From: Crambe crambe
Taxonomy: Eukaryota; Porifera; Demospongiae; Poecilosclerida; Crambeidae
Assembly (NCBI GenBank): GCA_963924555.1
Contig: OZ004585.1
Coordinates: 1,439,488 to 1,503,487, forward strand
Reading direction: 5' to 3'
DNA: 64,000 bases
The notes below the pieces were generated by a model that saw only the letters and a list, made by a program, of their open reading frames with translations, ran no database searches and had not been told where the DNA came from. Positions 20,005-47,961 of this stretch are shown one piece after another; within the stretch, counting starts at the first letter, position 1, and every line of letters starts with the position of its first letter. The position numbers and the translations under genes are program-made.

Positions 20005-21226
20005 CTATAGGCTTTATTATTAGTATGCTCATCTATTTCCTCCAAGTGCATGTGTTAGCTATAGTGCTGCATTTCCTTTTCAATATATACACTCTAAAAT
20101 GAAAGTGTGTATTGCATATCTCTGTAAACAGCAAGGTATAAACTGCATGTGTATCTGTTTACAGGGAACATTCCTGTGGTATAAAGTACACACTCTTGGT
20201 TGCTACTACAGTGGAACCTCCGAAAAGAGGACACTTGGGGGAAAAGACTTTTGTCCTTATCTCGGAGGTTGTCGTGCCTGATGAATTGTTTAGAAAAGTA
20301 GTCATAAATGAGTGCTTTCCTTACAACTCAGTGAAGGAGGTGGATTTAGCAGGTATTACTGTCTAAAGCTAGCTATATAATGTCCAAATGTTCATCTGCC
20401 TCTAAGAAGATCTGCTACTGGACAGCTCAAGACTAATAATAATTTCATTCGCGCGCTCGTTTAACAAGTAATCTATGGGTGTGGCTTGTAGGTGTGGCCT
20501 TTTCGGAGGCTGATTCTGGACATCGAGCAGTGTCCGCTGTCCGCCGATTTTCACTTCACTTTGAACGTGCCCCGGGAAGCGTATGGTTTGTTTTTTTTCC
20601 AGGCAGTTTCAATAAACATTTAACGGCACGCACAAAGCATAACCTTCCAAATCCCACGGGAAGTCTATACTTTGTGGGTTCCATTAATGCCCATTGAATC
20701 AGCCTTGAAAAACAAATCATACGCTTCCCGGAGCACGTTCAAAGCGAAGTGAAAATGGGTGTACTAGGTAGTCCGTTTCTCGGAGTTTTTAAATACACTA
20801 GTTCTATGGTAAATTCAATCGGTGCTTTGATGGTTATCCGTTTTACGGAGATCGTCCGCTTCTGGGAGGGTCCGCTAAGAGAGGTTTCACAGTATCTTTT
20901 TACTTGATTGCTCCATAGCTAGCTAGCTAAATGCATGCAGAGGCCCTGAGGGGAACTTAAGTGTGGAATTTAATGTATTGGGTCACTGAGGACTTACAGC
21001 ATTCACCCTCATTAATTAAGCTTGGATCTCCCATCTTTTGATCAAAGTTAGCTATCAATAATGATGCAGCCATCATGATCATGGTATGTGTTTGGCTTGA
21101 GATAAGTGAACTATAATTTGCTAAATACATCAAGTTACCATTTGACTATGGTTATCATCAAATCCCTAGAGATTTAACTTAATACTAGACACATGCGCTA
21201 TACATAATTATGCATGTCCATATTAG
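20005..21226. other. Intergenic region dominated by an inverted-repeat element
   Basis: Beyond the element at 20207-20894, the sequence 20930-21226 resembles the flank upstream of the gene at 3236. No gene seen. Confidence 0.6.
20207..20894. mobile_element. 688-bp TIR element of the TACAGTGGAACCTC family with an internal foldback
   Basis: Ends are TACAGTGGAACCTC (left) and the complement of TACTGTGAAACCTC (right). Inside, arms at about 20548-20601 and 20707-20757 are inverted repeats of each other ('ttcacttcactttgaacgtg' against 'cacgttcaaagcgaagtgaa'). No transposase is visible. It is the largest family member in the window. Confidence 0.65.
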
Positions 21227-21296
21227 ACACTTCAGAGAATCGCTTGGTTCAGGTACAAAGTTACAATCATGGCCGTTCACCTGACTTAGAAGCCAT
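21227..21296 (-). pseudogene. RING-exon fragment of a TRAF-like gene
   Basis: On the minus strand the sequence from the ATG at 21296 matches the first ~75 bases of the gene at 3236 (MASKSG then NGHDCNFVPEPSDSL). It lacks 8 bases after 'TCAGG', which throws it out of frame. Upstream promoter-like sequence also matches, in inverted orientation. Confidence 0.8.
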
Positions 21297-21779
21297 GGTT
21301 AGCTATGTAGCTACCTAACTTCCAAAGGACTGTAAGTTATTCAAGCAGAGTCACATACAGGTAGGCTAGTTTATCACAATGGCAACAAGCATAGCTAGTC
21401 ACATGCAGTACTATCAGAGAGTGCGGTAGCACTCTCTATGTACGTAGGGATGACGCGGACGGCCGCGCGCGCCGCCTATAGACTAATACAAAAGTGAAAT
21501 TCTAGTTGATTCCCCCACTTAGACCTAACAAAAGCTACTGTGAATGATTATCCAGCCTACTAGAGCCTACTACAATGTGCAGACCAAGTTTCAGGACCAG
21601 GGAGCTTACCGTTTCAGAAATATGGCAAGCAGGTAAATCGCTATAGCTATTCTTCTTCTTCTCTATTATTATTATTATTATTATTATTCTTAGATAACCA
21701 TATCTCTCGAACCACTCAAGCTACAGCCATGATTTCTGGATAAATCCACTCCAAATTCTACGAACTACGATCTTTTCTA

Positions 21780-22155
21780 CTCGTTGATCCTCGAAAGAGT
21801 CGATGAAAAAGGAGACACTACGGAGCACAGCACTCGACTAATTCAATTGAATTTTTTCTTTCGTCCCTCTAGTGATGTCTGCAACTGGTGGTCTCGCCAA
21901 ACAAGCGACCAATTTCTACAAGCGACTGGCATCCCTCCTCGCAGACAAGTGGATGCAACCCTACAGCACCACTTTGTACTGGCTGCGCTGTTCACTATCC
22001 TTTAGCCTACTCCGTTCAGCCATCCAGTGCATACGAGGCGCACGATCTTCAAGAGGTCATGCTGTGAAACTTTCACCAGTTGATCTGGTGACCGCAGAGG
22101 CCCTTCGACCCGATCCATTCCATCATCCAGTGCATGCACGCAGTGAGGACTGAAC
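21780..22155 (+). mobile_element. Possible retroelement ORF fragment
   Basis: An 93-codon frame from 21872 (SATGGLAKQATNFYKRLASL, then WLRCSLSFSLLRSAIQCIRGARS) recalls the C-terminal part of retroelement-associated proteins I have seen from cnidarians and sponges. A second frame overlaps it with 'DEKGDTTEHSTRLIQLNF' upstream, so a frameshift probably lies near 21870. Recognition is from memory and unverified. Confidence 0.35.
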
Positions 22156-23155
22156 TTTTCTGTTTTTTACTTTTTTCTCTTGCTTTAATAATCAATATTT
22201 TTCTTCCTATTCTCCTCTTTCCTCTTTCTCTCCCTTATTTCAAAATTAAAATTTGCTACTATTGCAAAAAAAAACAACAAACTAATTCAATTAGGGAGCC
22301 ATCTTTTCTATAATACGCATGCGCATGTATTTGAATATCCAATTATTCGAAATCATAATTATTACTCAGCTGTCTCTAGCTAGCTAGCTAGCTAGCTCTA
22401 GCTCTGGATAATGATGATAGACTACTGTATCAATTCGGGAATTTAGATTCACCATGGTAGATTCTATTTCAGCATCTTCTACCTCCAAGTATGGCTCAAC
22501 AAAACACAACACCTTGACTCGATAATGATTGGGCTGGTATGCTATTGGAGAACTATTGGAGAACTTCTTTCATCTGTCCCTGCATACACATAGAAGAATG
22601 AACTCTATACATAGCTAAAACCATAAAAGAGAGGAAAAAAGACCAGGAACAAGTAAGGGAAAAAGCATTTCTTGAAATGAAAAAAGATGTAGGGATGACC
22701 ACTGCTCAAAAAAGTAAGGAAACAAGGATGGAATGGGATCAATCTTTGTTCTGTACATCCAGCCAACATTCCCTACATATACGTCGGGTAGCTTCAGATT
22801 ATAATGTAGTAATCACATGCACATATAAAGTAACTAAGTTTTGCAGCTGGCAATAAATGCAAGGCATTATCATGTGAGATTCAGTTATTCTACTGATGGC
22901 AATGTGCAAACTTTATATAAGTGAAATTTATTGTAGCTACAAACATTTTAATTTTAACTTGTACCCTTCACAAAAGACATGGCTAGTTAGCTACTCCACT
23001 GAATTCTTGGAACTGAGACAGGATCCACCGGCCCTGCAAAAAAAGCGGGCCTGGGTATGAGGCTAGAACCATGTATGAATTCTGAAGGCTTCTGCTAATG
23101 TATAGCTATTAGCTAGATTAGCTATAGCTAACTAGCTATCTAGCTAGATATATGC

Positions 23156-23186
<31 letters not shown>
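23156..23186. repeat. (TTG)n microsatellite
   Basis: About ten TTG units. Confidence 0.95.
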
Positions 23187-23713
23187 ATGACCCTACTAAC
23201 TTGTATTGGAAGCTGATATGAATTATACAGACAAAATATGGCTGCCGTACGTATTTTGTCCTACCTGGACAATATAATGATAATTTGGTCCCCTCCAGAC
23301 ATTAGCTAGATATAGCACAGATGATAAAAACCAGAGTTGGTATGGAGGGGTTTGACTTGTTGGTTGAACAAACTGTTGTGATAGCTGACTGTGTTACCCA
23401 GAAGACTGCATGCAGTGATCAATAGCTAGTAGCTATATAGCTAATGCATGCAAAGAGGTCAATCAGGGAAAAGATAGCACAGTTTTATGAAGAGAGGCTT
23501 TGTTGTCAAGAGGACGGACAAAAAATTGCAAATTTTTCGTCCGCCCCGGACAAAATATTTCCCCAGACCAAATATTCCGTGACATGTCTTTGTATTAAAA
23601 ATGGCATTATCGTTACAACTGTAGAATGATGCTAAGAGAATAATGGACATGAAAAAACAAAAAAAGCCAATGTATAGACATGGATGGCATGCTAAAAATG
23701 ACAGTAATAATAA

Positions 23714-24706
23714 TTAGATGAGTCTTGCCCTCCCTATGTACTTGATGATGGCACTGTACACAAACTTATACTGTCCCACTACTTGCACCATATGCATTCT
23801 CTGTTGCCTCAGCTCCTTCAAACACTGAGATAGATCCAGGACCTGAAATAAGAATGTGAGAGGACACCTAATGATATTGTTCATTTGAAAGTTTTGCTGC
23901 ATGCAATAAATTTGTTATCACATAGAAATTTAAAACCAGTACAAAATAATCAGATCATTGAGACCAGACCACACTATATCCCCCACTTAGCTGACCAAAA
24001 AACAACAAACAAATAAACAAATAAACAAACAAACAACAACAAAACCAACAACAACAACAAAAAACAACAACAGCAAAATACGTGGAATCTACTTACATCT
24101 CCACAGTCAACTTTGGCTATGAGCATGTCAACCAAAAGGACAACCCCTGACCTTCCCACGCCTGCACTGCAGTGAACCAGTACTGGAAGGGTGGGGTCAT
24201 AATGCTGCCGCAGTGAGCGAACCTCAGCAAGGAAATCTGTAGAAAAATTTGATTATTACTGAGCTTAACATTTTGTGCAAAGTGAATTAACTCACCCAAG
24301 AATGGTTGAGGATTTTCTGGAATACCATGGTCAGGCCAGTCTATGTATTGCAAGTGTGTGATCTCTCTCTCCTACCATTATACAAGTCAGTAAAATAGTC
24401 TTGTTTAAAGAGTGTTTAATTACTTATCTACGTACCTGTCCACTTGGAATGTGCTTGAGCTGGAAGCCTCTGCTAATCACACTCTTTCAAACAGTCTGGA
24501 CACACGATACTGCACATATGTAGTGGTGAAACATTGGATTTTCTCCCTCTCTACATATACAACCTGGAGAGCTCCTAGCTAATTGTTATACTGACCACTT
24601 CATTGGTGACCATCAGAATGAACTGGATTTTCTGCTCCCACACCATTTGCCAGAAATCGGTGCACGTGTGTTCCAGTGGTCCTTGTGCTACTACAAACTT
24701 ACGCTG
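23714..24706 (-). pseudogene. Broken copy B of the PTPN14/21-like phosphatase 3' exons
   Basis: Exon equivalents are 24596..24706 (WQMVWEQ exon, intact length), 24436..24509 (10 bp deleted, frameshift), 24296..24371 (WPD loop), 24097..24236 (HCSAGVGRSG, intact) and 23714..23842 (last exon, intact, ending IGRARLI). The exon equivalent to 26284..26367 is completely missing. As a unit it is non-functional, but its last three exons keep intact frames and splice sites, so they could in principle be spliced as alternative 3' exons of the gene upstream. Confidence 0.85.
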
Positions 24707-24723
24707 CTCTTCATTCACTGCTT

Positions 24724-24997
24724 CCTATAACTGCTTCTATCTCGATAAGTTTCGTGATTCTTATTGGCATTTTCATCTATCATGCCCATCTCCAGATGAA
24801 AAAGTTTCCATTTTATATATCGCTTCAGAATTTTTTGCTTGAGAGATGTCATAAAGGTCAACCCCAAATTAGTTGAAGAATCTGTAGGAGATAATCCCAA
24901 GGAATTGTATGATGCTTCAGTCAACAAACCGCCAACCACAACAATGATAGAGCTACCCAAATTAGTAGAACAAGAAGAAGAAAAGGACACAAGCTAA
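24724..24997 (+). pseudogene. 3' fragment of the beta-helix receptor gene
   Basis: Matches 12503-12776 (last membrane span, ITASISISFVILIGIFIYHA, and the tail ending EEEKDTS). A deletion after 'GHKGQ'-equivalent sequence (24860-24866) shifts the frame. It abuts phosphatase copy B at 24720 without a gap and marks the duplication junction. Confidence 0.9.
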
Positions 24998-25408
24998 TCA
25001 GTAGGAAGTCAAAGTTGATACCCATAACAATTATGTGTGCAATTACTATATATAGGAATTAAGTACCTATAGTCTGTGCAATACATTAAAATAACCATTA
25101 GCTATGTGTGTGCAAATAATAATACCACAGTAAGAATTCAGTTGTACCTATGACCTTTAGCTATGTCTGTGCAATTATATTAACTTCAGTAGTTATAACA
25201 CACTCACAAAATTTCAGGAAAGGTGGGTTTTTTTAAACTTAAACGCTGTTTTTGTATTAAAAACTGGCATTATTGTTACAACTGTAGAATGATGCTAAGA
25301 GAATAATGGACATGAAAAAAAAAAAAAAAAAAAAAAAAAAGCCAATAGCTATGTAGACATGGATGGCATGCTAAAAATTAATAGATCTGGCAGTAATAAT
25401 AATAATAA
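24998..25408. other. Duplicate of the receptor 3' flank
   Basis: Follows 12777-13221 closely, including an A-run at 25315-25340. No gene. Confidence 0.8.
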
Positions 25409-42778
<17,370 letters not shown>

Positions 42779-43576
42779 CCTTCTGTATTACCGTCACTTT
42801 TTTTAATTTAGCGAGCAGCTAAAAAAATCTCCTTATCTGCTGAGAGACCATAAAATGTGTAATGTAGTCAGTCATAGATTTGCAATATAATAACCTCAGG
42901 ATTAAATGTTTTCTAGCCCCAGTAGCTACAGTGAGTATAGTTCAGAAACAATTTCTTTTCTAGTTCTAACCACAAAAGTTGTGCTGGTGTATAGGTAGAT
43001 TTGCAAACAAACACACAAAAATTAACAAAAGAAAAGAAAAGAAAAAAAGGTAGCTGCTTTGGTTTGCTTTAGGCAGCTAGTTTGCTTGTGCTGGCAACAG
43101 ATTTTCTCTTGAAGTAGGTATCATTAACCTGGGTGCTAAGCAGCAGGTTTTCTATAGCCTATCCCGCTAATTATTATTGTACTCACCTGGTGATGAGTAA
43201 ACTTGTCCTAGCTAAGTAGTAAATAAATGAGAGTAGCTAAGCCTAATCAGTCCTAGTTGAAGAATGATCGTCTAGTGGTGTAGAGCTTACTAGGTCTTGA
43301 AGTCGCTGGATCGCCAGTTACAAGCCTTTTCCTGTAGTCTAGGCTTCCATCGGCTTCAGTGGAATTTTGCAAGTTTGGTTTTTGGTCGGTGCTAATACTA
43401 CTAGGTGTGTCTACCAACCCCGCCCACTTGGGATTTTGAGAATTGTGGGATGACGTAATGGTAAATAAAAATTCGACAAACGTTGAACTTTGAACCTTAT
43501 CTCTGACTACTACGCATGCGCACTTTTTCAAATTTTTTGGCATGCAAGTAAGTGATCTGAGGCTCTGAAGTTCGAA
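42779..43576. promoter_or_regulatory. Head-to-head promoter region of the phosphatase and NUSAP-like genes
   Basis: 798 bp between divergent start codons. A palindromic ACGCATGCGCAC at 43511-43522 matches the core of NRF-1-type sites (GCATGC with flanking CGC) and lies 55-65 bases before the NUSAP-like ATG. No TATA box is obvious. A minus-strand frame at 43253-43543 is probably untranslated leader or chance. Confidence 0.5.
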
Positions 43577-45939
43577 ATGGTCGTTATACCAGAAGATGTA
43601 TCAGCTTTGAAGCGTCCAGCGCTACAGAAGCTTTGCAAGAAACTCGGCCTGAAGGCAAATGGCAAGGTAAGTTTAATAAATGAATCTAGCTCAGGTGCTC
43701 ATAATATCCCTCGGTGACCATCCAATGTGTACAATTCTAGAACTTGGACATGATTTCAGCAATAGAAGAATTCAAGAAAGCAAGGTAACAGTACTTCTCT
43801 AGACTTAAAAAGAACAGAAAGGCTATTTCAAGGCTTGTATGAGATAAAAGTGGCTAGGTATTGGCAGCACCAGTCTTATACCCCATCATACAAACAAAAG
43901 ATTTTATTTATCTATGGTCTATATTTGCTCAGTAGTTAAATTCACACTATACTACAGACTACTTGAAGAATCAAAGGCATTATCACAAGATTTATTGCTC
44001 TCTTCATTGGACCAAGCTGAATCCAGGAAAGACTCCTCCCCTGAGGTATGGACCACACCACCAACCTCTCCAAATACTGCCACTGCTGCAAAGAAGAGAG
44101 GAAAGAAGAGAAAAAAGAAAAGTGCCAAGAAAGACGCGTCAGAGGGAGTTGAAAATCATACAGGTACATAAGCTAAGAGCCTTGTACAATAATCAAGGAT
44201 CAGTGAAACCTTTGAATAGGACACTCAGTCTTTTATCCTCTGTAGAAAGGTTGTCCTCTATTGGTTATTGATGTTTCATTGTCATGTGACACACATTGAT
44301 CTCCACCCCCGTGCCTGCCCCTGGTGTACAGTGATATAGCAAGTGGTGTACAGAAGCAATCTGCTCTAGCTCTTGTCACGCAAGGAGTGGCTTCTCACTG
44401 CTGCTATAACTGAGCTTCCTATTCACTTGTATGACAAAAAATAAGTCCGTATTGGGATCACGTGGTAAAAGATTATCCTTTATTGAGAGGTTTATCCTTT
44501 TTGGATGTCCTTTATCAGATTCCACTGTATTTAGAAGTGTAGAAAACCATCCTGGAGATTTGTTGAGTTTGGTTCCTCCACCTTGACCTTTGAACTCTAA
44601 ATGGGACTTGGCTTTGCTTGGAATTATTCAAATGAAGCATTATCATTGAGTTAGGTATCATTTTATAACAGAATCTAGTGTCATAAAGAAGTCCACCTCT
44701 TCTCCCCTTCCCTCCAACCCCCCTGAGAAATTGTCACCATTGGCAAGCGACAGGCTCGTTAGAAAGAGAAAGCGCAGAGATACCTACAGCATTTCACCAA
44801 ACAATTCCCTTCTCTGTCAGTCTGGTACTGCCAAACATCCAAGGTCAGTCTGTTATGGTACTTTTGAACTTGCTGACCATTACCATTTTTTCAACACACT
44901 CTTCTGTAGGTTAGATATCACAGAAACACCAGTTGATTTACAAAAAAACAGTGACATATCCAGTGAGAGCTCAGCGAAGGATGGTACGCCAAAAGAAGTT
45001 GCTCCATTTTCGCCTCCATCCAACTCAGATCAGCCAAGATCCAACACCAAGCGAAAAAGGAAGTCAACATACACGATTAGATCTTCCAGTGCAGCAGAGA
45101 ACACTCCATTAAAAGATAAAGCACCTTTTTCGCCTCCGTCAGATTCAGATCAGCCAAGATCCAGCACCAAACGGAAGAGAAAATCAACATACACGATTAG
45201 ATCTTCCAGTGCAGTGGACAATACTCCATTAAAAGATAAGGCACCCTTTTCACCTCTGTCGGACTCAGATCAGCCAAGATCCAGCACCAAACGGAAGAGA
45301 AAATCATCATACACTATCATATCTTCTGAATCCTTTGAAGATCTTCAGGTAAAACCAGCAAAGGATGAAGATGCTCCTCAAGCTAAGAGAGCAAGGCGTT
45401 CCACTTACGATGTAACCCCTGAAGATAGTATTTTACTTGGGGCTGACTTGACGCTGAAAAACGGGATTACTGAACTGGTCAATCAAGAAATGGAATCTGG
45501 AATTGGATCGATCATTGGAGGGCAGGAACCAGTGTCTGGAACGGAATCAAACACAAGTATTACTGAATCTGGAATTGAATTGGACATCAGAGAGGATATG
45601 GTAGCTGGCGGAGAAAGCAACCACAAGAATGAGATCTTGAGTCTTTTGGAGCAGAGAGTGGAAGAGAGAAGTAAGGTTGATTTTATAGTTCTTTGTATGT
45701 ATAAATCGGCCAATGGTCACCCCTTTGAACAGTAGAAAGTTATAAAGATCAACAGTATTCTGTTATAACATGCTATCTTATGATTGTAACAACAGAGGCT
45801 GATCCAAACTATGTTCCCAAATTTTCCTCTGCTGCCTCCAACACTCGTATCCCTGTCAAATCTGCCATAGCAAAGAAATTCGATAAAGCACACGAAAAGA
45901 ATTTCTCCAGGTAAGATTCTTTCTTCTTTTTTTTTTTTT

Positions 45940-45985
<46 letters not shown>

Positions 45986-46588
45986 GGACAAATATGATAC
46001 TCACATTTGTGTATAACATTTGTAGGATGAAGTCAATAGCCAGTTGCTATCAGGATCGCATCAACAGAACAACCAGCCTCAGTAAAAACAGTGGGAAAAA
46101 AAGAGTATCACTCACCTCATTAGCACGAGTTAGTTTCAATTGCATATAATATTATTGTGTGTATTATATCATGCAAGATTCTTACTGGAAATTTTTGTGG
46201 TTGTTATGAAACAAAAAAAGCAGGGTAAGCCATCGTTTAGGGAGCCCCCCCCCCCCCCCCCCCCCCGAAACAAACCCTGCCTTGCACTGAAAATAATAAC
46301 CTCCAAAAAGAGGACAACCTCTCTACAAAGGACAAAATGCTGGGTCTCGCATTGTTTGGAGGCTCAAAAAATTTAAACCCACAAATTTTTTCATTGCAGG
46401 CCAAGTTGAGAGCATCTCCTTCAGCATCCCTTGTCAAGAGTAGTGGCGTGGATGGGAAAAGGAGGACTACCGTACATGTAGGAAAGAAATTGCCACCCAA
46501 CCATAGCACCATGAGCAAGGGATTCAACCCAACCGTTATCAACACAAAGAGCGCAACATTCAACTTTGGAAAAGCAGGTATTGTATGA
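43577..46588 (+). CDS. NUSAP1-like: NUSAP1-like nucleolar and spindle-associated protein
   Basis: Eight exons: 43577..43666, 43741..43784, 43958..44163, 44672..44843, 44910..45670, 45796..45910, 46026..46128, 46400..46588; phases join, 1,680 nt, 559 residues. An N-terminal SAP DNA-binding motif (residues about 8-44: ALKRPALQKLCKKLGLKANG, then NLDMISAIEEFKKAR) is followed by a Lys-rich segment. Next are three 40-residue tandem repeats (TPLKDKAPFSPPSDSDQPRS) with KRKRKSTYTI motifs, an acidic stretch, and a block 'IAKKFDKAHEKNFSRMKSI' that aligns with the conserved HxxHFxxMESI region of vertebrate NUSAP1. In vertebrates the protein bundles spindle microtubules and binds chromatin. It ends FNFGKAGIV at a read-through stop after a potential donor at 46578, so a further 3' exon may be missed or lost. 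It is longer than human NUSAP1 (441). Confidence 0.8.
44201..44530. mobile_element. Inverted-repeat element of the TACAGTGGAACC family in an intron of the NUSAP-like gene
   Basis: Left end 'cagtgaaacc', right end 'ttccactgta', with aggacac and 'atccttt' motifs inside. Non-coding. Confidence 0.45.
45039..45330. repeat. Coding tandem repeat, 120-bp unit, about 3 copies
   Basis: Units start with 'aaaagataaagcacc'-like text at about 45111 and 45231, with a diverged first copy before. Each encodes one 40-residue repeat with a basic KRKRKS(T/S)YTI motif. Confidence 0.9.
45927..45984. repeat. T-run (about 23) followed by G-run (35) in NUSAP-like intron 6
   Basis: Homopolymers directly downstream of the exon-6 donor. 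Length may be an assembly estimate. Confidence 0.9.
46245..46266. repeat. C-run (22) in NUSAP-like intron 7
   Basis: Complementary to the G-run at 45950-45984; the two flank exon 7. Confidence 0.9.
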
Positions 46589-46769
46589 TCTGGTAGTGAA
46601 CAGTTTCTGACTGGGGTACAAAAAGATGCTGTATAGTGTTTTTGTATTATTGGCGTATAAAGCATAAAATCAAAATCCATGAAAATTTCATCCCTACTAG
46701 GAAACTAATGATATGCAGTGAAAATGCAACATATCTGTATATATCAGGTTACTAATGTTTTCAAGTCAT

Positions 46770-47690
46770 GTGATAGATAACTTCCTTTCCTTATATCCTG
46801 TCACTCTAACTGATATTCTGAAATATAGTAGCCTCGTTCCCAGGCCTTCCTCTCTCACTGGTATAGTCTCTCACGAAGAAAAGGTAAAGTATCGCACGGG
46901 AGGAAAAGAGGAAGAAGAAGAAAAAATAAGAGAGAGGAAGGCCTGGTAAAACTTATCACGTGAGGATACAAGCAAATCAATTGCTAGTGGGCGTAGTACA
47001 AACTGCACCATGACAATATATGGTGACATCAAAAATCGCCCACGAATTAGAACTAGGCGCGCATGACGTGGGAAGTAGATGCTGCTAAAAATCACTCCTG
47101 AAGGTCAGTTTAGCTCAGTGATTCTGCTCTGGAAGTTGCTAGCTACGCTAGTGAGTATGTAACCTATGGTTAGACAATATCTGCACTAACTGGCCCAGGA
47201 CTGGACTGTAGCAGGAATTGCATTCTCTAGACTTAGCCTATCTATCTTCTATCTCTAAACTCTGCCATGAGATGGATCCAACTGTGTAGTAGTTGGCATA
47301 ATATGGTACTGCGATCACGCGGACGTGTAGCGTGGGCAGTGCTGAGCATTTACGTCGACACTGCCCACGCTCCAATTAAGTCCTTTCTACCCTCACGTGA
47401 TAAGTGTTACATGGCCTTCCTCTCTCTTATTTTCTTCTTCTTCTTTTTCTTTTCCTCCTGTGCGATACTTTACCTTTTCTTCGTGAGAGACTATACCAGT
47501 GAGAGAGGAAGGCCTGGGGACGAGGCTAGAAATATAGTGGATACTGTGTATGAAGTTCATTATGGGCTATGAATCCATGAAAAATCCCAGCATGCATATC
47601 ATTGAAGATTAATCTCCTAAGATAGTGCTTCTGATCTGCTGATCTGTCACAGTTCCAATAAGTTCTTGTCATTACATAAACTGATACACG
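46770..47690 (-). pseudogene. MATH-domain pseudogene split by a 700-bp mobile element
   Basis: On the minus strand 47538-47690 reads HVSVYV..., DQKHYLRRLIFN and GFIAHNELH with small deletions (the GRNDKNLTWPFIG strand is damaged). The element follows, and 46770-46828 continues LYFRISVRVTGYK. No RING or zinc-finger exon remains. It is the most distal member of the minus-strand cluster. Confidence 0.85.
46829..47528. mobile_element. Mutator-like non-autonomous element with 9-bp target duplication
   Basis: Terminal inverted repeats of about 137 bp (46829-46965 and 47391-47528) start TAGCCTCGTTCCCAGGCC and end with its near-complement GGCCTGGGGACGAGGCTA. GAAATATAG flanks both ends (46820-46828 and 47529-47537). 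A 9-bp duplication with long TIRs fits Mutator-like elements. The internal 425 bp has no transposase and holds a small hairpin (about 47330-47372). Removing the element and one GAAATATAG restores colinearity with other MATH sequences. Confidence 0.88.
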
Positions 47691-47961
47691 TGTATGTCCA
47701 GCAACCACCACCACATGCACCACCTCATGAGTTGGCTATGCAAGGCTTGTCACCCTGTCACCCGATGCTTGAACTTTGGAAAAATAGGTGATAGTCAGGT
47801 AGTATACCCATTCCTATCCAGGCCATATGGAGAACCAGGTAAATTTTATGCACAGAGTCATGTGATACAGAAAATGATGGTACACATGTATACAGAGGGG
47901 GGAGGATACAGAGGTTACTTCATAATTATGATACCAAGTCATGTAATAGAGTGAATTACAG
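47691..47961. other. 3' flank of the next TRAF-like gene
   Basis: Closely resembles 54130-54408 ('caaggcttgtcacc', 'gatgcttgaa', 'ccaggccatatgg'), so the 3' flank was duplicated with the genes at 47962 and 54409. No gene. Confidence 0.7.

Larger units (their letters stand above)
21297..23586. other. Gene-poor region with element debris and simple repeats
   Basis: Contains a short GC-rich stretch (about 21450-21480), an ATT run at 21663-21689, the retroelement-like fragment at 21780-22155, (AGCT)n at about 22378-22397, (TTG)n at 23156-23186, and a CCTGGGTATGAGGCTA element end at about 23047-23062. No host gene recognised. Confidence 0.6.

Noticed and set aside
23714..24706. A second complete phosphatase gene
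   Set aside because: No FERM or linker exons, one catalytic-domain exon missing and another frameshifted; only a duplicated 3' fragment.
43253..43543. Minus-strand frame of 96 codons upstream of the phosphatase
   Set aside because: In the shared promoter region; no homology and not joined in phase to exon 1. Probably leader or chance.
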